From Elysia crispata (lineage: Eukaryota; Mollusca; Gastropoda; Plakobranchidae), in assembly GCA_033675545.1 (NCBI GenBank), contig JAWDGP010005302.1, forward strand, positions 1,249,501 to 1,313,500: a stretch of DNA of 64,000 nt, written 5' to 3'. Made by a program: the position numbers and the translations under genes. A model generated the notes under the pieces. That model saw nothing but the letters and a program-made list of their open reading frames with translations. It had not been told where the DNA came from and made no database searches. This document shows, one piece after another, positions 28,330 to 62,402 of the stretch. The number at the start of each line of letters is the position of its first letter. Positions within the stretch are counted from its first letter, which is position 1.

Positions 28330-29780
28330 TACAATTACAATGAGTTGTACTCTCTTCTGTTCTGAATTTAATTTACCTATGAAATTTCAAAAACAAAGTT
28401 GCTGAGGACTCAAAAAAATTGACATACTGCTGTAGTTTGCTAAAAAGAACAGCTGATTCAGCTAATAAATGACAGAATATTACAAACAAAAACAACCAGA
28501 CTTTAATTTCAGAGTAATCAATCCTGAAAAAATCCTTGATATTGAAATAAAACGGATTCATGGTCAATAGGTCTTGTATTCATAAATATAAAAATTGTAT
28601 TTAAAAAATTAAAAAAAAAAACAGAGCTAAAGGACTTTTTAATGCAGAAAATTTGTGTGAAGTTACCTAGTTAAAGTAATATTCTCACTTTTACAACCTT
28701 CAATACATTGATCACATAATAAAACGTGAATGCTCTAAAGATCAAGCAGCACCTTCTGATCCTCAAAGTGTTCATTGCATTGCATTAAATCGCTATCAAT
28801 TAAAATTTAGGTGACATAATGAAGCATTGTATCTCAAAATAGAGATATAAGGCATTATATGAAACTTATATAATATTGTTAAAAATGAAAAAAAAAATTG
28901 TGTTTTGCAAAAAGTCCTATATGAGTCTGAGGTCAAAATGTTGGTTTCAGAAAAATTAAAAAATGTTTAAAAAATTTAATCTATCTTCCAAGACTTTTGA
29001 CACGTTCAATAAATTTTCACCTTGAAGCTAAAAAATGCATTGCTCTATATATGAAAAGTCTTTGATTTTAAACAATTAGACATATTTGGAATACATACAA
29101 GACAATTTTTAAAACTAAATATTTATTGCTATCCTGATAGTTTGCAGCTATGTTTAAGGGAAAAAATGCCTACAAAGGGCAACAAACATGTATGTTTACT
29201 GTGCAAAACATTTTTCTACGTTAGACAAACTCCAAACTGTTTAAAATAGATTGCTGTTTTACTCTCCCTTGCTATCACTGTTGCTTTTGAAGCCTTGGTT
29301 TCATAATATTATTAAATAAACCTTTTCTTGAGAATCTGGTGGAAAAGATGGAAAGAAAAAAGAATTAGTTAAGAACAATACTTTCTTTATAGCTTTAAAA
29401 AACATAGTAATAGGGAATGGAAAATATAAATTTTGGGTACCTAAAAGATGGTCATTAAGGCACATAAGCTTCAGAGAAACGAATTTGTGAGGATATACTA
29501 TTTTTCCTATTTACAACAAAGCTTCACTGACAGAGAGAATTGCAGTACATAATCATGAACTCATAATTTCCCGAACAGATTTGGATTTTTTTAAATTTTA
29601 AGGTATGTAAATTCTCAAACGATACAATTGATGTCATAGTGTGCTAAAAGCTACTAAATACATGTGATACACAAGAAAATTAAGATAAGTGGTTAAATAC
29701 AGGTAGTGAAAAACATTTGCTTTACTAACCATGAAAATAAGAAGCCAGCAAAGTGTGAGGGTCTAAGATCTTTCATAGCT

Positions 29781-49661
<19,881 letters not shown>

Positions 49662-49771
49662 CTGAGGAGAGCCATGATAAAAGATTAGGATGCTGATTTA
49701 TTTCTCGCGTATCATCGCTATGACGGAAAAGAAATCACAAATAAGACGGGAACAGTTAAGTAAGAAAAAAA

Positions 49772-49829
49772 AAGAGGGGTGTGTGTGTGTGAGGGGGGTG
49801 TGGGGGCGGGGAGGCGGGGGCTGGAAAGG
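49772..49829. repeat. GT/G-rich low-complexity tract with G-quadruplex potential
   Basis: Short GT run, then GGGGGGTGTGGGGGCGGGG-type sequence with four closely spaced G-runs of four or more (49793-49820). On the VAT1-sense strand it is C-rich, ending about 130 nt upstream of the acceptor of the 49661 exon. A-runs flank it at 49849-49864 and 49896-49911. Confidence 0.85.
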
Positions 49830-49982
49830 CCGGTTTTGTAAAGGATTAAAAAAAAAAAAAAAAATAAAATGAAACGGAAGAATATCAAAACATCAAAAAA
49901 AAAAAAAAAAAGGAGGTCACTATTTTCGAATGCAACGTTTAGACATAGAGAAAGACGTAGATAGATAAATAGATAGATAGAT

Positions 49983-50057
49983 ATAGAAGATCTTACCTTA
50001 AATTCTCTTCATACTACAAAGTGTAGTAAGAAGAGAATTTAAGGTAAGATCTTCTAT
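49983..50057. repeat. 75-bp near-perfect palindrome (hairpin)
   Basis: The left arm starts ATAGAAGATCTTACC and the right arm ends GGTAAGATCTTCTAT. The first 28 positions pair perfectly, then one mismatch, then seven more pairs (TACTACA/TGTAGTA) around a 3-nt loop. It sits within a GATA/AGAT microsatellite (49960-50148), about 320 bp upstream of the VAT1 exon at 49661. Confidence 0.95.
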
Positions 50058-50116
50058 GAAATGCTCCCACAGTTGAGCACTCTTATCAATTATTCCAACT
50101 TATCTTCAAACTAAAT

Positions 50117-50149
50117 AGATAGATAGATAGATAGATAGAAAGAGAAAGA

Positions 50150-50222
<73 letters not shown>

Positions 50223-50227
50223 GTATA

Positions 50228-50294
<67 letters not shown>
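50117..50294. repeat. (GATA)n then interrupted (AT)n microsatellite
   Basis: GATA units at 50117-50138, a short AG stretch, then AT from 50153 to 50294 with three evenly spaced ATGTATATAT interruptions. Lies just beyond the 49983 palindrome. Confidence 0.95.
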
Positions 50295-50296
<2 letters not shown>

Positions 50297-52798
50297 AGAG
50301 GTAAACGGGCGATATAAACATTCTTTTTTCAACATAAATACTATCTCTAGAGCAAAATAGGGGGAAATATCGGTGGATCGGCAACCGCTTGTGATATCAT
50401 CGTCAAGAGAACAAGATGAATCAGCTCACAGCGGAGTAAAGAGGAACTCTCTAACATACTGGAAGACAAAATAGGAGCCAAAAGAACGAAAGTTATCGCC
50501 ATAGCGTGTAATTCCATAATCATCAATAACCCAAAAAAGTGTTAGAATGGCCTTTATCCCAATAGATCAAGACAATGAAAATGGGTTTGTTGGGGTTTAT
50601 TTCTGTTAGATAGATATTTTTTCCTGAATGTAATGCAAAACAATATTGATCCCCAGCATAACAATATTACATGCAATCTTGAAACATAAACAAACACCCA
50701 GCTTTTGAATGATTGCAGGATAAGAGATGTTATAACCGCAATAACTTGCAATTCAAATATTCGGATGATGCCGACGACAAACCTAGGATCACAAAGACGA
50801 TGGCAGAGTCTTTCATTTTTGTAATAAAAAGTAGAAAACTCCATACAGATTCTATCATTGAGTAAAACATTATGCAGTGTTAATTGTTTGGGCTATGCCA
50901 TAGTGATTTTTCGTTCATCTGTAGTTCCAATATTACTTTTTATATTGCGCTCTCTATTATGTTTGTTATAATTCAAGATAATACAATGGGGCTGGTTTTA
51001 AGAGAAAATAGGGAAATATTGAATTCGTCAGAGAAACAATGACTCAAGAGCCTCAATGGTCACGTGAGCAATCATGTTAGAGGAAAGAAGATCGATCCTA
51101 CCTCTCGTCAATACCCCCAAAGAGACACTGCGGCTGCTTTTACTGATCGCGTGTCAGACAATCATTTTTCGACTGGCGAAGTGCAAGACTTCACGCCTAA
51201 CGGTCACATTCTTATTCTGGTTATCTGCCTATCTTTATTTAAGCACGCAATCCACGAATCGGGCGATTTTTTAAAGTTTCATGCCACCTAGGAAAAATTC
51301 ATTTTTCTAGAGCTATGCTCATGATTGTAGAGAAGGTAAATAAAAGCCACGCAAGAGAACTAGCTTTTGGAAAAGAATATATCTGTTGCGAAGTAATTTG
51401 TCATGAAGTTAGCAGGAAATAAATCATCAGGAATCTTAAAAACTACTCGGTAATAATTAAGAAAGCTTGGTAGATTTATAACGCATGCAGCTCTCTAGGC
51501 CATATCAAAGGACTCTTTGCCATGAAGTTTTCAATATTATAGCCAACATAATGGTCGTATAAATCAAGCTAGCGTTTAAACTAGACTAATCTGACACGTT
51601 TCGTTTTAATTTCTTTACGGCCTCCAGACAACAGCAGCAACAAAACTCAAAGAACTAATCTTTCATTGTAAAAACACTCTAGTTTCAAAACACATCTTCC
51701 TGCCAGTCTCGAAAAGGAATCGATTCTTAATACCCTTTTACCTTTATCTCTTACAAAAACAAAATAAATAGCTAACCGAAGTCTTCATACTCAATGTCTT
51801 CGTCTCAATAAGATTTTCTTGGAATTACGTGATGCTCTCTAGGAAAATAATTATTTCTTGTTATAGAGTGGTTTTATGAAATTTATTTTCTGCCAAACTG
51901 CGCGCTTATAGTGTCTTTGCTCTTTATGAAGTTTTTTTTCTTCATGTTCAGCACACACGTTTTTCATTTAATATAAAGCTTACTTCTATGACGCTTCTTG
52001 TCGTTCTGCTATCGTTTTGGTTGATTGAGAGTTTTACAACCCCAGTCCGCCACTAAAGGTTCCTCTGCTCCAGGCTATTTTTATCTATTATCCTTTCATG
52101 TACCAATTATCCATTTATCTTACGATCTGTTTACCTGCATGTTTATCAATAACTTTACTTCTAAATACCTTACGTTCTATCTGTCTAGGTTCGTGCGCTC
52201 ATTGGTTCGAAATAAGAAAGTTATTGATGTCCACCAAGAAACTTGCTTTGAATAATAACTCAAGAATACTCCAACATAATTCCCAACAATTTCTTAATGG
52301 GTCAAAGGATTATTAGAGCTAGGAAACAAAACAATTACAATGCCAAAAAGTATGAATACTCTTTTCTCTTCTCAATTCGTTCGACATTGAAACAGACCCC
52401 ATTAATGTGCGCTCTATTTTCGGGCAATGGCTGGCATAACACAAACAGAGGACAGAGTGATCGATGTTACTTCCTTTCTCAAATACTGGCCTTTTTTCAG
52501 CTTAATATAAGTTTCACCCCTTTCCTTTACTGCCGGTTTTTCCTGCGTCTTTTCTAAAATATCTGTGATCCAGTTCGAAAAGCTATGTTTAAATCATAAG
52601 ACTTCCGATTTATCGGCCTGTCTAAAAGCAGAACAAAAATTAATGTTTTGACATGAACTAGGAGAAAAAAAATTGGTGACATGTCCGGATCACAAAAACG
52701 CGATGACAGCAGTTCTATTTATTAACAGTTTCTTTTTTTTTTCTTTACATTTCTCCACCGCGATTGATTGTTTCTATTTTGAAACCACGACTTTCTTC

Positions 52799-52803
<5 letters not shown>

Positions 52804-52858
<55 letters not shown>

Positions 52859-52965
52859 CATTTTTATATAGTACTGGTATAGTTAGAGTAACACTGAAGT
52901 TCTCAGACGCTTTACGTAATAATGTACATCCTATTGTCTCTACCTCAATACACCTCTTCCCCCCC

Positions 52966-53019
<54 letters not shown>

Positions 53020-53029
53020 CTCTCTCTTT
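52804..53029. repeat. (AT)n and (CT)n microsatellites
   Basis: AT at 52804-52856, then after 110 bp a C-run and CT tract from about 52962 to 53029 with two TTTC interruptions. Confidence 0.95.
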
Positions 53030-53300
53030 CCCCCTCCCTTTCCCTAAAGCAGCTTCTATTCCAGACCAGGACATTCGAAAGAGTCCCAGCTGAGCTTGCT
53101 GCTTGGGCTACTCTAGCTGCCACCCACCTCTGGACAGATATAAAAATCGATAGCTCGAGTCGAGGACACTTCGATCTGTGCCAGGCAGGCAAGCATCAGC
53201 CTACGGACCACGCAGGTCGAGAGCTACCAAGGTCTAGGTCTAGGGCGCTCGCCCAACATGTCAGCTATGATATTGTTCGATATTATTCGATGAGTGAAAT

Positions 53301-53302
<2 letters not shown>

Positions 53303-53339
<37 letters not shown>

Positions 53340-53400
53340 CAGAGAGAGAAAGAGAGAGAGTGTATGTGTGAGAGAGATAGAGAAAGAGAGGGAGGGGGGA
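53303..53400. repeat. (AG)n microsatellite, interrupted
   Basis: AG units from 53303 to 53337, then purine-rich, interrupted sequence. Confidence 0.9.
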
Positions 53401-53677
53401 GGAATTGTGTAAATCATCTAAAAGTCTTAGTGCTTTTACAATGGTGTCCTAATTAATACATGATTAGACACGAAACCCGAACATATCTTTAAAATAAATT
53501 ATGTTGAAGAAAGGACGGACAAGGAAAATAAGAGACGATGTTGAAGAAATCGAAAAAGAGATTCCGGAGGTCGTGAAGCCTCTATAGCGATTCTATCTCC
53601 TATTCACAATGGACGTTATGTGCCGGAAGTAAACCTTTTTCAGGTCGAACAAATTTCTCCCTTTTTCTTCCTGTCTG

Positions 53678-53681
<4 letters not shown>

Positions 53682-53764
<83 letters not shown>
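53682..53764. repeat. (CT)n-(CA)n microsatellite
   Basis: About 29 CT units joined directly to about 12 CA units, then a short CT tail. Confidence 0.96.
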
Positions 53765-53768
<4 letters not shown>

Positions 53769-54984
53769 CTCTCTCATTCTCTAACTTTAGGTTGAAGTCA
53801 AGGATTCATGTACTTTTTACCTAGAAAATATTGTGGTATAAATAATATTTTGTTTTTTAAATCATTGTGCTTGGTTCAAAGCATTCTGATCTCTTTCTCT
53901 TTCTCCTCTCTTCTTCCTTTATCGCCATTTTTTTGTCTATGTCTCTTTTTCTACTTTCCTCTCTACCATTGTCTTGTCTAGCACAGACTAGCACACATAT
54001 AAATTTGCTTTATCTGTCCCTATTTCTATTTTTGGAAAGATGAGAGTGACAGAAAATTAAATATAAAAAATATAGCTGGGCACAGATACATAAAACGGAA
54101 AATAAATTCAAAGGTTTAGTTTTTTCCACATAACTTCTCTTTGCGAGTGACAAACAAGAATTCAAATACTGACCTTTTGTTTGCGAAAGTGTATCAATAT
54201 CATACAGATTTAAATTTTTTTTTTTAACTTTTACATAATCTTACTCGGTCGTTTCATTTTTTCCCCCCTAAACTATAGCGCTAACGAGCTCTGGCTAATT
54301 GAGTTTTTAACAAAAGCCTCGGTTCCACTATTGACTATTTCCCTTAAATAAGGCTAAGGAGCTTTATATATGGTAGTGGTGTCTCTATCTACCAATTTCA
54401 CATAACTGTCATAGCTTCTTTTTATTCGAAAGCAACTTGCTTTCCGCATATTGAACGATTTTCATGTGCTAAGCACGACTCACTAATTTCACGTCGGACG
54501 TATGAGGCTGAGCTCGATTTAAGATTTTCTCTTGAAATTATTTAAAGTCGCCTGTTGATCATGAGTAGACGGTGATCACAAATATACATCTCTTGGAAAT
54601 AAAGATTTTGCAATGCCGAAAGTTTTTTTGACTTTGGAAAACTTTTCATGTGTGTTTAATGAATTGATCTCATTCTTTTTATTATAGCAAAAATTAAAAG
54701 TATTTTTAATCAACAGAGATGCTACAATAGAGCGGAAAGCAAAATAAAATCGCATGAAAAAATACAGAGCATCCTAAATAACTCAATAAACATGCTCTAA
54801 CAAAAAAAAAATGCGAAAGAAATAACGTTCACAGCAAGTAATGCAACCAAAATTTAATCCCTAAAATACGTCATGTGACTGGATGTCATCTTCAGTATTT
54901 TATGTTGTATATAAAGAAATCTTGCTCACAAATAGTAGCTCTCGTCCCGTAAGTCTCTCTAGGAAAAATACGGTGGCTTTTTGA

Positions 54985-55361
<377 letters not shown>

Positions 55362-57699
55362 ACAATAATTATAGTGAGGATGATGATAATAATAATAATA
55401 ACAACAATTTTATTGTTTGCTTAAACGTTTCTGCTAAGTTGAGCTCTTTGAGGTTTACACGCCTCTAAAGCATTTTTTTACAAGTTCACCAAAATGGAGG
55501 ATGTCTACAAGAAGAATTGTAGATAGATAAATGGTTAATAAAAAAGAACTAAAATGTCATGAAAAATGTGCTTAAAGCAGCCCTGGCTGTCACTGTATCC
55601 GATCGAATGTAACAATCACGGAAATCCCATACTAGAGATTAGAAACTAAAATAAAATCTCACTAAAAATTATTATTTTGGTCTGTTCGTAACAATTTTGA
55701 ATCTTTTCATGACTTTACCGATATGCCAGATCGGTAAATTTGAAACAAATTTTGTATATCTTTTGCGGAATTCCAAATTTCAACCTTAGATATTAGCGAA
55801 ATTTTATATTGGATTCGTTCCTTAACATGCAACCGGTGCAATTTTTATGTAACTGGCCTGAAGCGATCTAAACTCATTTTGTAGCGTTCGATTTTTCGAG
55901 CTGCTAAAATCTGCGCTTATCGCAGTTCATACATACCTGACAGCAAAATGTTGCACTTGTCTAACCTTAAGAATATAAGTTGTGAGTTCATTAAAACTGT
56001 ATTGAAATCTTTTCGTGAGGTATTGTTGATTTGGAAGTAAATATTGTTTAAGAGTTTGTTTTAGTTGGATATTGAGTGATACTGATTGATCCAAGTTAAT
56101 CTGAATACCCTTTAAACCATTTTATCGGTGGATTTTATAGTCACCACTTATAGTTACTCGTGTGTTTTCATTCCCCCAGAGACCTAAAAGTTGTCTGAAA
56201 GTAGTTATCTCAGTTTTTCCATAGTTCATTTTCAATTTTTTTGAATTTATTAAATCTTTAACCATCTTCATACAATCTTCAAAAAAAATAAAAAAGAAGA
56301 ATATAACGGTCGAGTTTATTCAAATCTCAGGCTATAAAAATTTGATTGAAATCTGTATAGTAAAAGGATAAATCATTTTAAGAATACATGCAAGAGTCTT
56401 CGCATACAAATTAGAAATTATGGGGCCTAGAACCGAGCCCTCGGGCACAGCACACTTGATGATACATCAGTGTAATATTACTTCTATTAAGCCTTAATTC
56501 CTGTTTTCCATTTTCTGTCATGGGATGCGGCACGTAATAATAAGATTGAAAAAAAAAAGAAAAACAGGTCGCGTGGGTTGTGTCAAAATCGGTTGGTTTT
56601 AACATTCAGTAAAGGAAAAAACCGTGGAACAAATTCGTACTCATAAAAGCAGATAGATACTCCATCTCGGCTTAGAAAATTCAATTCATAAAATATCTCT
56701 TGTGGTAGTTGAGGTCTGATAAGATAAAGACATACGTGGTAGTGGATCTAAATTACTCCGAAATAAAAGTGAATAAATCTTGAAATTAATTCTCTTTGCC
56801 CAAAAATTTAGTCGTCTGCTTGATGTGTAATTATTCAGAGTCTGAACAGTGCATCCTTCAAAGCCCTTCTGTGACACAGGTACTGGATTAGTGGAAAATA
56901 AAAAAAAAACCGTAACACTAAGAGTAAAGCAACACGGGTGCGCTGTGTAACGCATAGCTTGTGAAATCACAATCGATGTGCTCTAATCATTTCCCTTTTA
57001 ATTACGAATTGATTCCAAAGCTTTGTATACTTAATAAATATAAGATTTGAAAAAGACCAGAACGAGCAACCGCACACTGCTGAGTGGCGAGTATTGATGA
57101 CAATGAAGGCCACTATGGCCATCACGGAAATGTCGACCTCCTTCTGTGAAATTGTGAAATTCTCAAAACTTTCAACACTGCACAATTAGTGGTGAGAAAA
57201 CGTTTGGTTAACAACTATAAATGGAGATCTGCATTACTCTTATTGCAGGCGTAAATGCGGTACCACATTTAGAAAAGTGTCATGTCCCAGGTCGTTGTAA
57301 AAAAATAATGGAACAATACATGGCTATATCATCCCTCATCTGTCGCATTGTTTACCTGATGAACTGAGTTTTACTCACAACACATATAAACTATTCAGAG
57401 TAAGATTACCTTAATTTGTTCATTCTTTTCAATACTCTTGCTGTTGAAGGAACGATGAACTAAAAGTTGTTTCGAACCTGTTAGGGGGGAGTAAGGGCAT
57501 GCAGGCCATTTTCTCCTATTTTTTCAATTATCCACTGGCTTATCAAGGTGTAAATCATACTTTCTTTCTGAAATTCCTCTCTTGACTCAGAGCTGAATAT
57601 AGATCTGGATTTTGTCTCAAAACAAAAATATCTTAAAAAAGAAAATTCAACTCATTAATTTTTATACCTATTATAACTACATAGAACCTTCGCATTATG

Positions 57700-57805
57700 T
57701 TTTTTCTTTGAAAAAGAATCAGATATATGTGTCTATTTTTTTTGATGATTGAGAATTACAAATGCAGGAGTGCCACTGCTCAATTATCCCTTTCTTATAT
57801 CACCT
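57700..57805. repeat. Dispersed repeat, copy 2
   Basis: Diverged partner of 46725-46850 in the same orientation, with small indels. The translated remnant reads ERDN*AVALLHL on the - strand, so it is not a functional coding copy. Confidence 0.6.
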
Positions 57806-58344
57806 CAGAGGGGTGGATATCGACACCCTGCTAAACAAAATAAATCTTTGTTGGTCTGCGTTACAAGTAACAAGGCACAGCCAGAAAGATGGATACTCCC
57901 GCTGTCGTTCAGTTGATTTGCTGTCTGCACGCTCTCCAGACTGACATTTCTGTCCAAACTGAAACCGCGGGTGTCTAATTGTACGTCTCAGTTTGTCTCT
58001 CTATCTGTCTGTATGTCTGTATGTTGCCTCTCACTTGTTTTTCATACATTCAATTTCATGCACATCAGATATTTGTATTTTTTCAAAACATGTTTTGATT
58101 CCAAGTAAGCTCGAAGAGTTTTGTCTGAACAAAACTTTAAAAAGATATGACTTAAAGCACTTGGAAAACTTCTTTTCGTATCCAAGCATTTATATCTGTG
58201 GCAATCATGAAGGCAGAACCACAATACGAGATCAAACCCTCAATAACGCAACTAAATTTGCGCACAAGTCCGTTTGAAGAAACTATGATCTAAACCAATG
58301 AGTTATTTTATATTCTATGTGCCAAGCATTTAGCTTTGGTCTTA

Positions 58345-58345
<1 letters not shown>

Positions 58346-58436
<91 letters not shown>
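58346..58436. repeat. (TAA)n microsatellite, ~30 units
   Basis: Uninterrupted TAA run. The poly-Asn and poly-Ile frames are artefacts. Confidence 0.97.
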
Positions 58437-60245
58437 CAAGCAATCCAAATAGAAAGCCATCATCAGAAAGAATATTGCGCCATGCGAGAGGTCTGCCCGG
58501 AAATTAAGTAGTGCAGACAAGCAATAGTGATTTGATCACAGTGGGCTACCGCATACGTAGCTCTTTGAAGACTAATTCTTATAAAGAGAGGCACCAGTGA
58601 CACAGTGATGAAACTACCCGCCCTGAAAATACAAGGACTTCCTGTCTAGCGCTTCAGTTACGTCACTCTAAGCAATTTAACGTCCTCCAAGTCCCTAGGA
58701 GTCTTTCGTGAAGTCTTGTCGGAAAAGAATAGGTTTGAAGACTCATCCGTTTTGCTGCAACCACCTCGACCGTTTTTTTTTTTAATAGTAAAGATAGTTT
58801 TGTGGAAAGTGAGTTCTATCAAAAAGTAAAAGACAAGCGCCCTAATTTGGTAGTGTTGTCGCACGCCTGAAATTCCTGTAGAGTGGGTGGACTATATCAA
58901 TCACTCAATGAAATTTATAATCATTAACTTCAATTTAATTAGTAGGCCAATAACGGAACAAAAAAAAAAAAAAAACTCGGAAAAAAGTGTTACACAAAAC
59001 GAAACCAATCAAAGAAACTGCAACAAAATAGTAACGATATTTTTTTTTGTATACAGATTATATATAAAAAGAAAACAAATAAAATCAAAACCGGCAGACA
59101 ACATAACATTGATGTGCATTCCCTAAAGCTTTGAGCGGCCATCCTCATTCTGGATATTTGATAATCCAGAAAGCATTATTTTTCCATCTTAATTTTCCCT
59201 CTCGAACCTTGCCGTAGTGGTACTAACCTGTTTTACCTGTCTGCGATTAACTCATTGTAATGTTTTATAGTAACGCTATAACGAAGGGGGAGAATGTGAA
59301 ACGTATTCTAAAACTCAAACCTGAATAGGAAATAATAAACTTCGTTGTACGCTAAAAATGTTGCTGCTACCTTGATTAAGATCATTGTAATCATTATGAA
59401 CTTAGGATTGAACAGTTTTTTTCAATTATCATCACCAAGAAAGAGGGAAAAAAGGTGAGACACCACGTGAAATTTATATTTGGAAACTAAACATGACTAT
59501 CGAAAAGTCGCGTTACCCTGGGTTTGTAGTTATGGAGATTGCAACACTATGAATGTTGTGATTTGACCTTTCAGCTCGTCTTGACAACTGCAGCACTATC
59601 GATTTCTTTATGACTCATAGTCGGAGAATGGAACAAATACAGCTAAATCTATTTGCTGGTAGAATAAAGCTCTATAGTAAATGAACTATATAAGTCAAGG
59701 CAATTAGATTGAGATCTGGCACAGCACGCCTTGTGATGTGCGGTATCACAAAAATAGAGAATGATAAGGGTAGGTAAATGAAATGAGTGTGGAAGGGACA
59801 AAATTTTTCTTTCATTGAAAGTTACAGGTGACTCATCTCCGCGGTTATTGTTAAATACGATATAGTCGACTAACTGGACTGAGACTAGACTGATTGGGAA
59901 TGCGACATCAGATAATATTCGTTTCGAACTGACACACATAGCAACAGCTGTTGAGTTGCCAAGCTGGTATCATGGGAACCCTGGTCTTTCAAAGGTATAC
60001 GGCATAATGATGGCTCTGTTAGCATACGGATTTGTCTCGGACCCAAGTCAGAGAAGATAGGCTTGAGAGAAGTGTTTTGATACGAGTGAATGACTCGTAA
60101 GAATACATTAATAATTATAATGTAGAGAATGAATCCTGCAACATTTACTAGCACGATGATATCATGATTAAACAACGTCGTGGATGGTGGAAGAGACAAA
60201 GCAAAAAGCTACAAAAGGTCAAGCAAAATGGAATCTATCTGTCTA

Positions 60246-60249
<4 letters not shown>

Positions 60250-60330
<81 letters not shown>
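60250..60330. repeat. (CT)n-(AT)n microsatellite
   Basis: About 24 CT units joined directly to about 16 AT units. Confidence 0.96.
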
Positions 60331-60335
<5 letters not shown>

Positions 60336-62236
60336 ACCGCGAACAATGAGAATTTTACGACAATTTAAATTCATTCAAATTTTAACTCATCATCAATAAA
60401 ATACGGGTCTCCTGAGTACATGAAAAAAATTAATCCAGAGGTATCTTTTTGATATGGCTTTGAAATATATTATAAAAAGGACAGAAGGTCTTAATGAAAC
60501 TAACTCTGCGTAACGCTAACACGTTTAAATAAATTCCGTTTGTATGAGATAATGAATATTGCAGCATTAAAGCAGATGATGGATTTATCTATAAAGCAAC
60601 TCAGCTTAAGTTACAGAAGAGAAACTGTATTTTGTCATGGCAGGAAAAATGTAACATAAGTTTCGCAATTGTTGTCATTGTAGAATATTATTGTTCCATT
60701 TGAGGCAGGCTAAAATCGTGCCTTAATTAAAGAAGCATAGGAAGTATCAATCTCACAAAGTGAAATAGTTGTGCTCCACAACTTCTTAAAATATCTTTAA
60801 ACGCTATTATTTTGGAAGAAATCTAAGAGAAAAACAAAACAAACAAAACAAAAAAACAACAACAACAAAAAAAAAAAAAAAAAACAACAACCCAGCACTC
60901 TTTAGTTATGACAACTGCTTAAGTTAAAATATACTTGGAGAATATTTTTCTCTTTCACATGTTAAGTCTGAGGACGAGACTATTTAACTATAGTTGTGTT
61001 TGGCAAACCATGTTGCACGTGATGTGAAGTCACTCCTCTACCATGGAACTTGCAATTTGTGGATGAATGCAAAGCTTTTTCCATATCTTTCACGCATCTA
61101 TTTCCAAACACCATAATTTTTTCAAAGCTCTTCATAAAGATCTACAAACTTATATTCATACCATACCCAGCAGGTTAACAACTCAACAGACCAAAACATA
61201 AGTTTGTGTGATTTTTAAATTTCTATACACTTCCAATATAAACATTACAAAAACTTACAAAAGATTATATTTTCATTATTATTGTAAGAGCAGATGATTA
61301 AATTGATGCTGATTTCCTTACATATTGTTTGTCATATTTGTATGTCCAAATATGAAAAGGAATGTTCACTCTGCTACGTGTGTGTCAATAATTTATGCAA
61401 TGAATAGCGGCCCAGTTATGCGAATAAATTTGTCTCAAATCTGACTCACCGCCTATTAATCACTTCAGTAAGTATTTATGCCGTGACACCAAATATTTAA
61501 ATCGTTGGAAAATAGGGTGAGACCGAAACATAAAACATATTTCTGTGGCAGGTATTGGACTGAAATGTCGATTCGAAACCGTGTCTTCATTTTCATCTGA
61601 AGATAAAAAAAAAGGGAGCTTCATGGGTAAACCTGGCCCACAACTTTATTTACAATTTTCAATGGCTTTAGATTATGGTGGAATGAAACGATATACAAAC
61701 CTAATGTTTAATAACCAAAAATAGTTTTTCTTAAAATGTTTATCGCAGTTTTACCCCAAAAGACACGAATAAAAATTAAAGAAAGCGAGCCAATACAAAA
61801 GAAAAAAAAAAACAACCAAAAAAATACAACTAATTTTTCATTCAACAAATAGATGTTTCGAAGAATAAAAAGAGAGAAAAATGTAGTGCGCATAGATTTT
61901 TTCCATCTTCGACCCAATGCTATTTTAACCTTGTTACTTAAAATAACTTATACGTCTGGTTACGACCGAACATTACAATCAATAGCTAGCAAAATTGAGG
62001 GACAAAGAATAAAGGGCAAGATGGGAAACAGATCGACATTATTCCAGAATTCGTGGAGCCAGTGTCAGCTCTTTTATTTTAAACAAAATCAACAATTTTG
62101 ACTCGAATCAGAAAGTGAGTGCTACACTAAACAGTAACAATTCTCTGCCATTTTTTGTTAGTCTGTCTCTGACTTTGCCTTATCTGTTTGTCTGTTTCTA
62201 TGTTTCTCTATGTCTTTTCCCTTCTTTAACCCATAA

Positions 62237-62239
<3 letters not shown>

Positions 62240-62287
<48 letters not shown>

Positions 62288-62340
62288 GTGTTCTCTCTCT
62301 CTCTCTCTATCTCCCTGTCTGCCTGTCTCTCTTTCTCTTG

Positions 62341-62395
<55 letters not shown>
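62240..62395. repeat. (TC)n and (AT)n microsatellites
   Basis: TC at 62240-62283 with interrupted TC to 62339, then AT at 62343-62395. Confidence 0.95.

Positions 62396-62402
<7 letters not shown>

Larger units (their letters stand above)
25795..29780 (-). other. VAT1: VAT1 possible 3' UTR (up to about 4 kb)
   Basis: From the VAT1 TGA down to the last plausible AATAAA (25813-25818 on the - strand) there is no other exon, no microsatellite longer than a few units and no supported ORF. Everywhere else in the window, non-coding DNA is packed with long microsatellites, so the lack of them is consistent with transcribed UTR. A nearer AATAAA at 28324-28329 would give a UTR of about 1.45 kb. The extent is not proven. 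Confidence 0.35.

Noticed and set aside
53030-53192. Possible VAT1 N-terminal exon: a - strand frame here reads DSFECPG, resembling the G.E.AG turn
   Set aside because: The frame stops within a few codons after the match and flanking residues do not fit any MDR protein. The overlapping 130-codon frame is half microsatellite.
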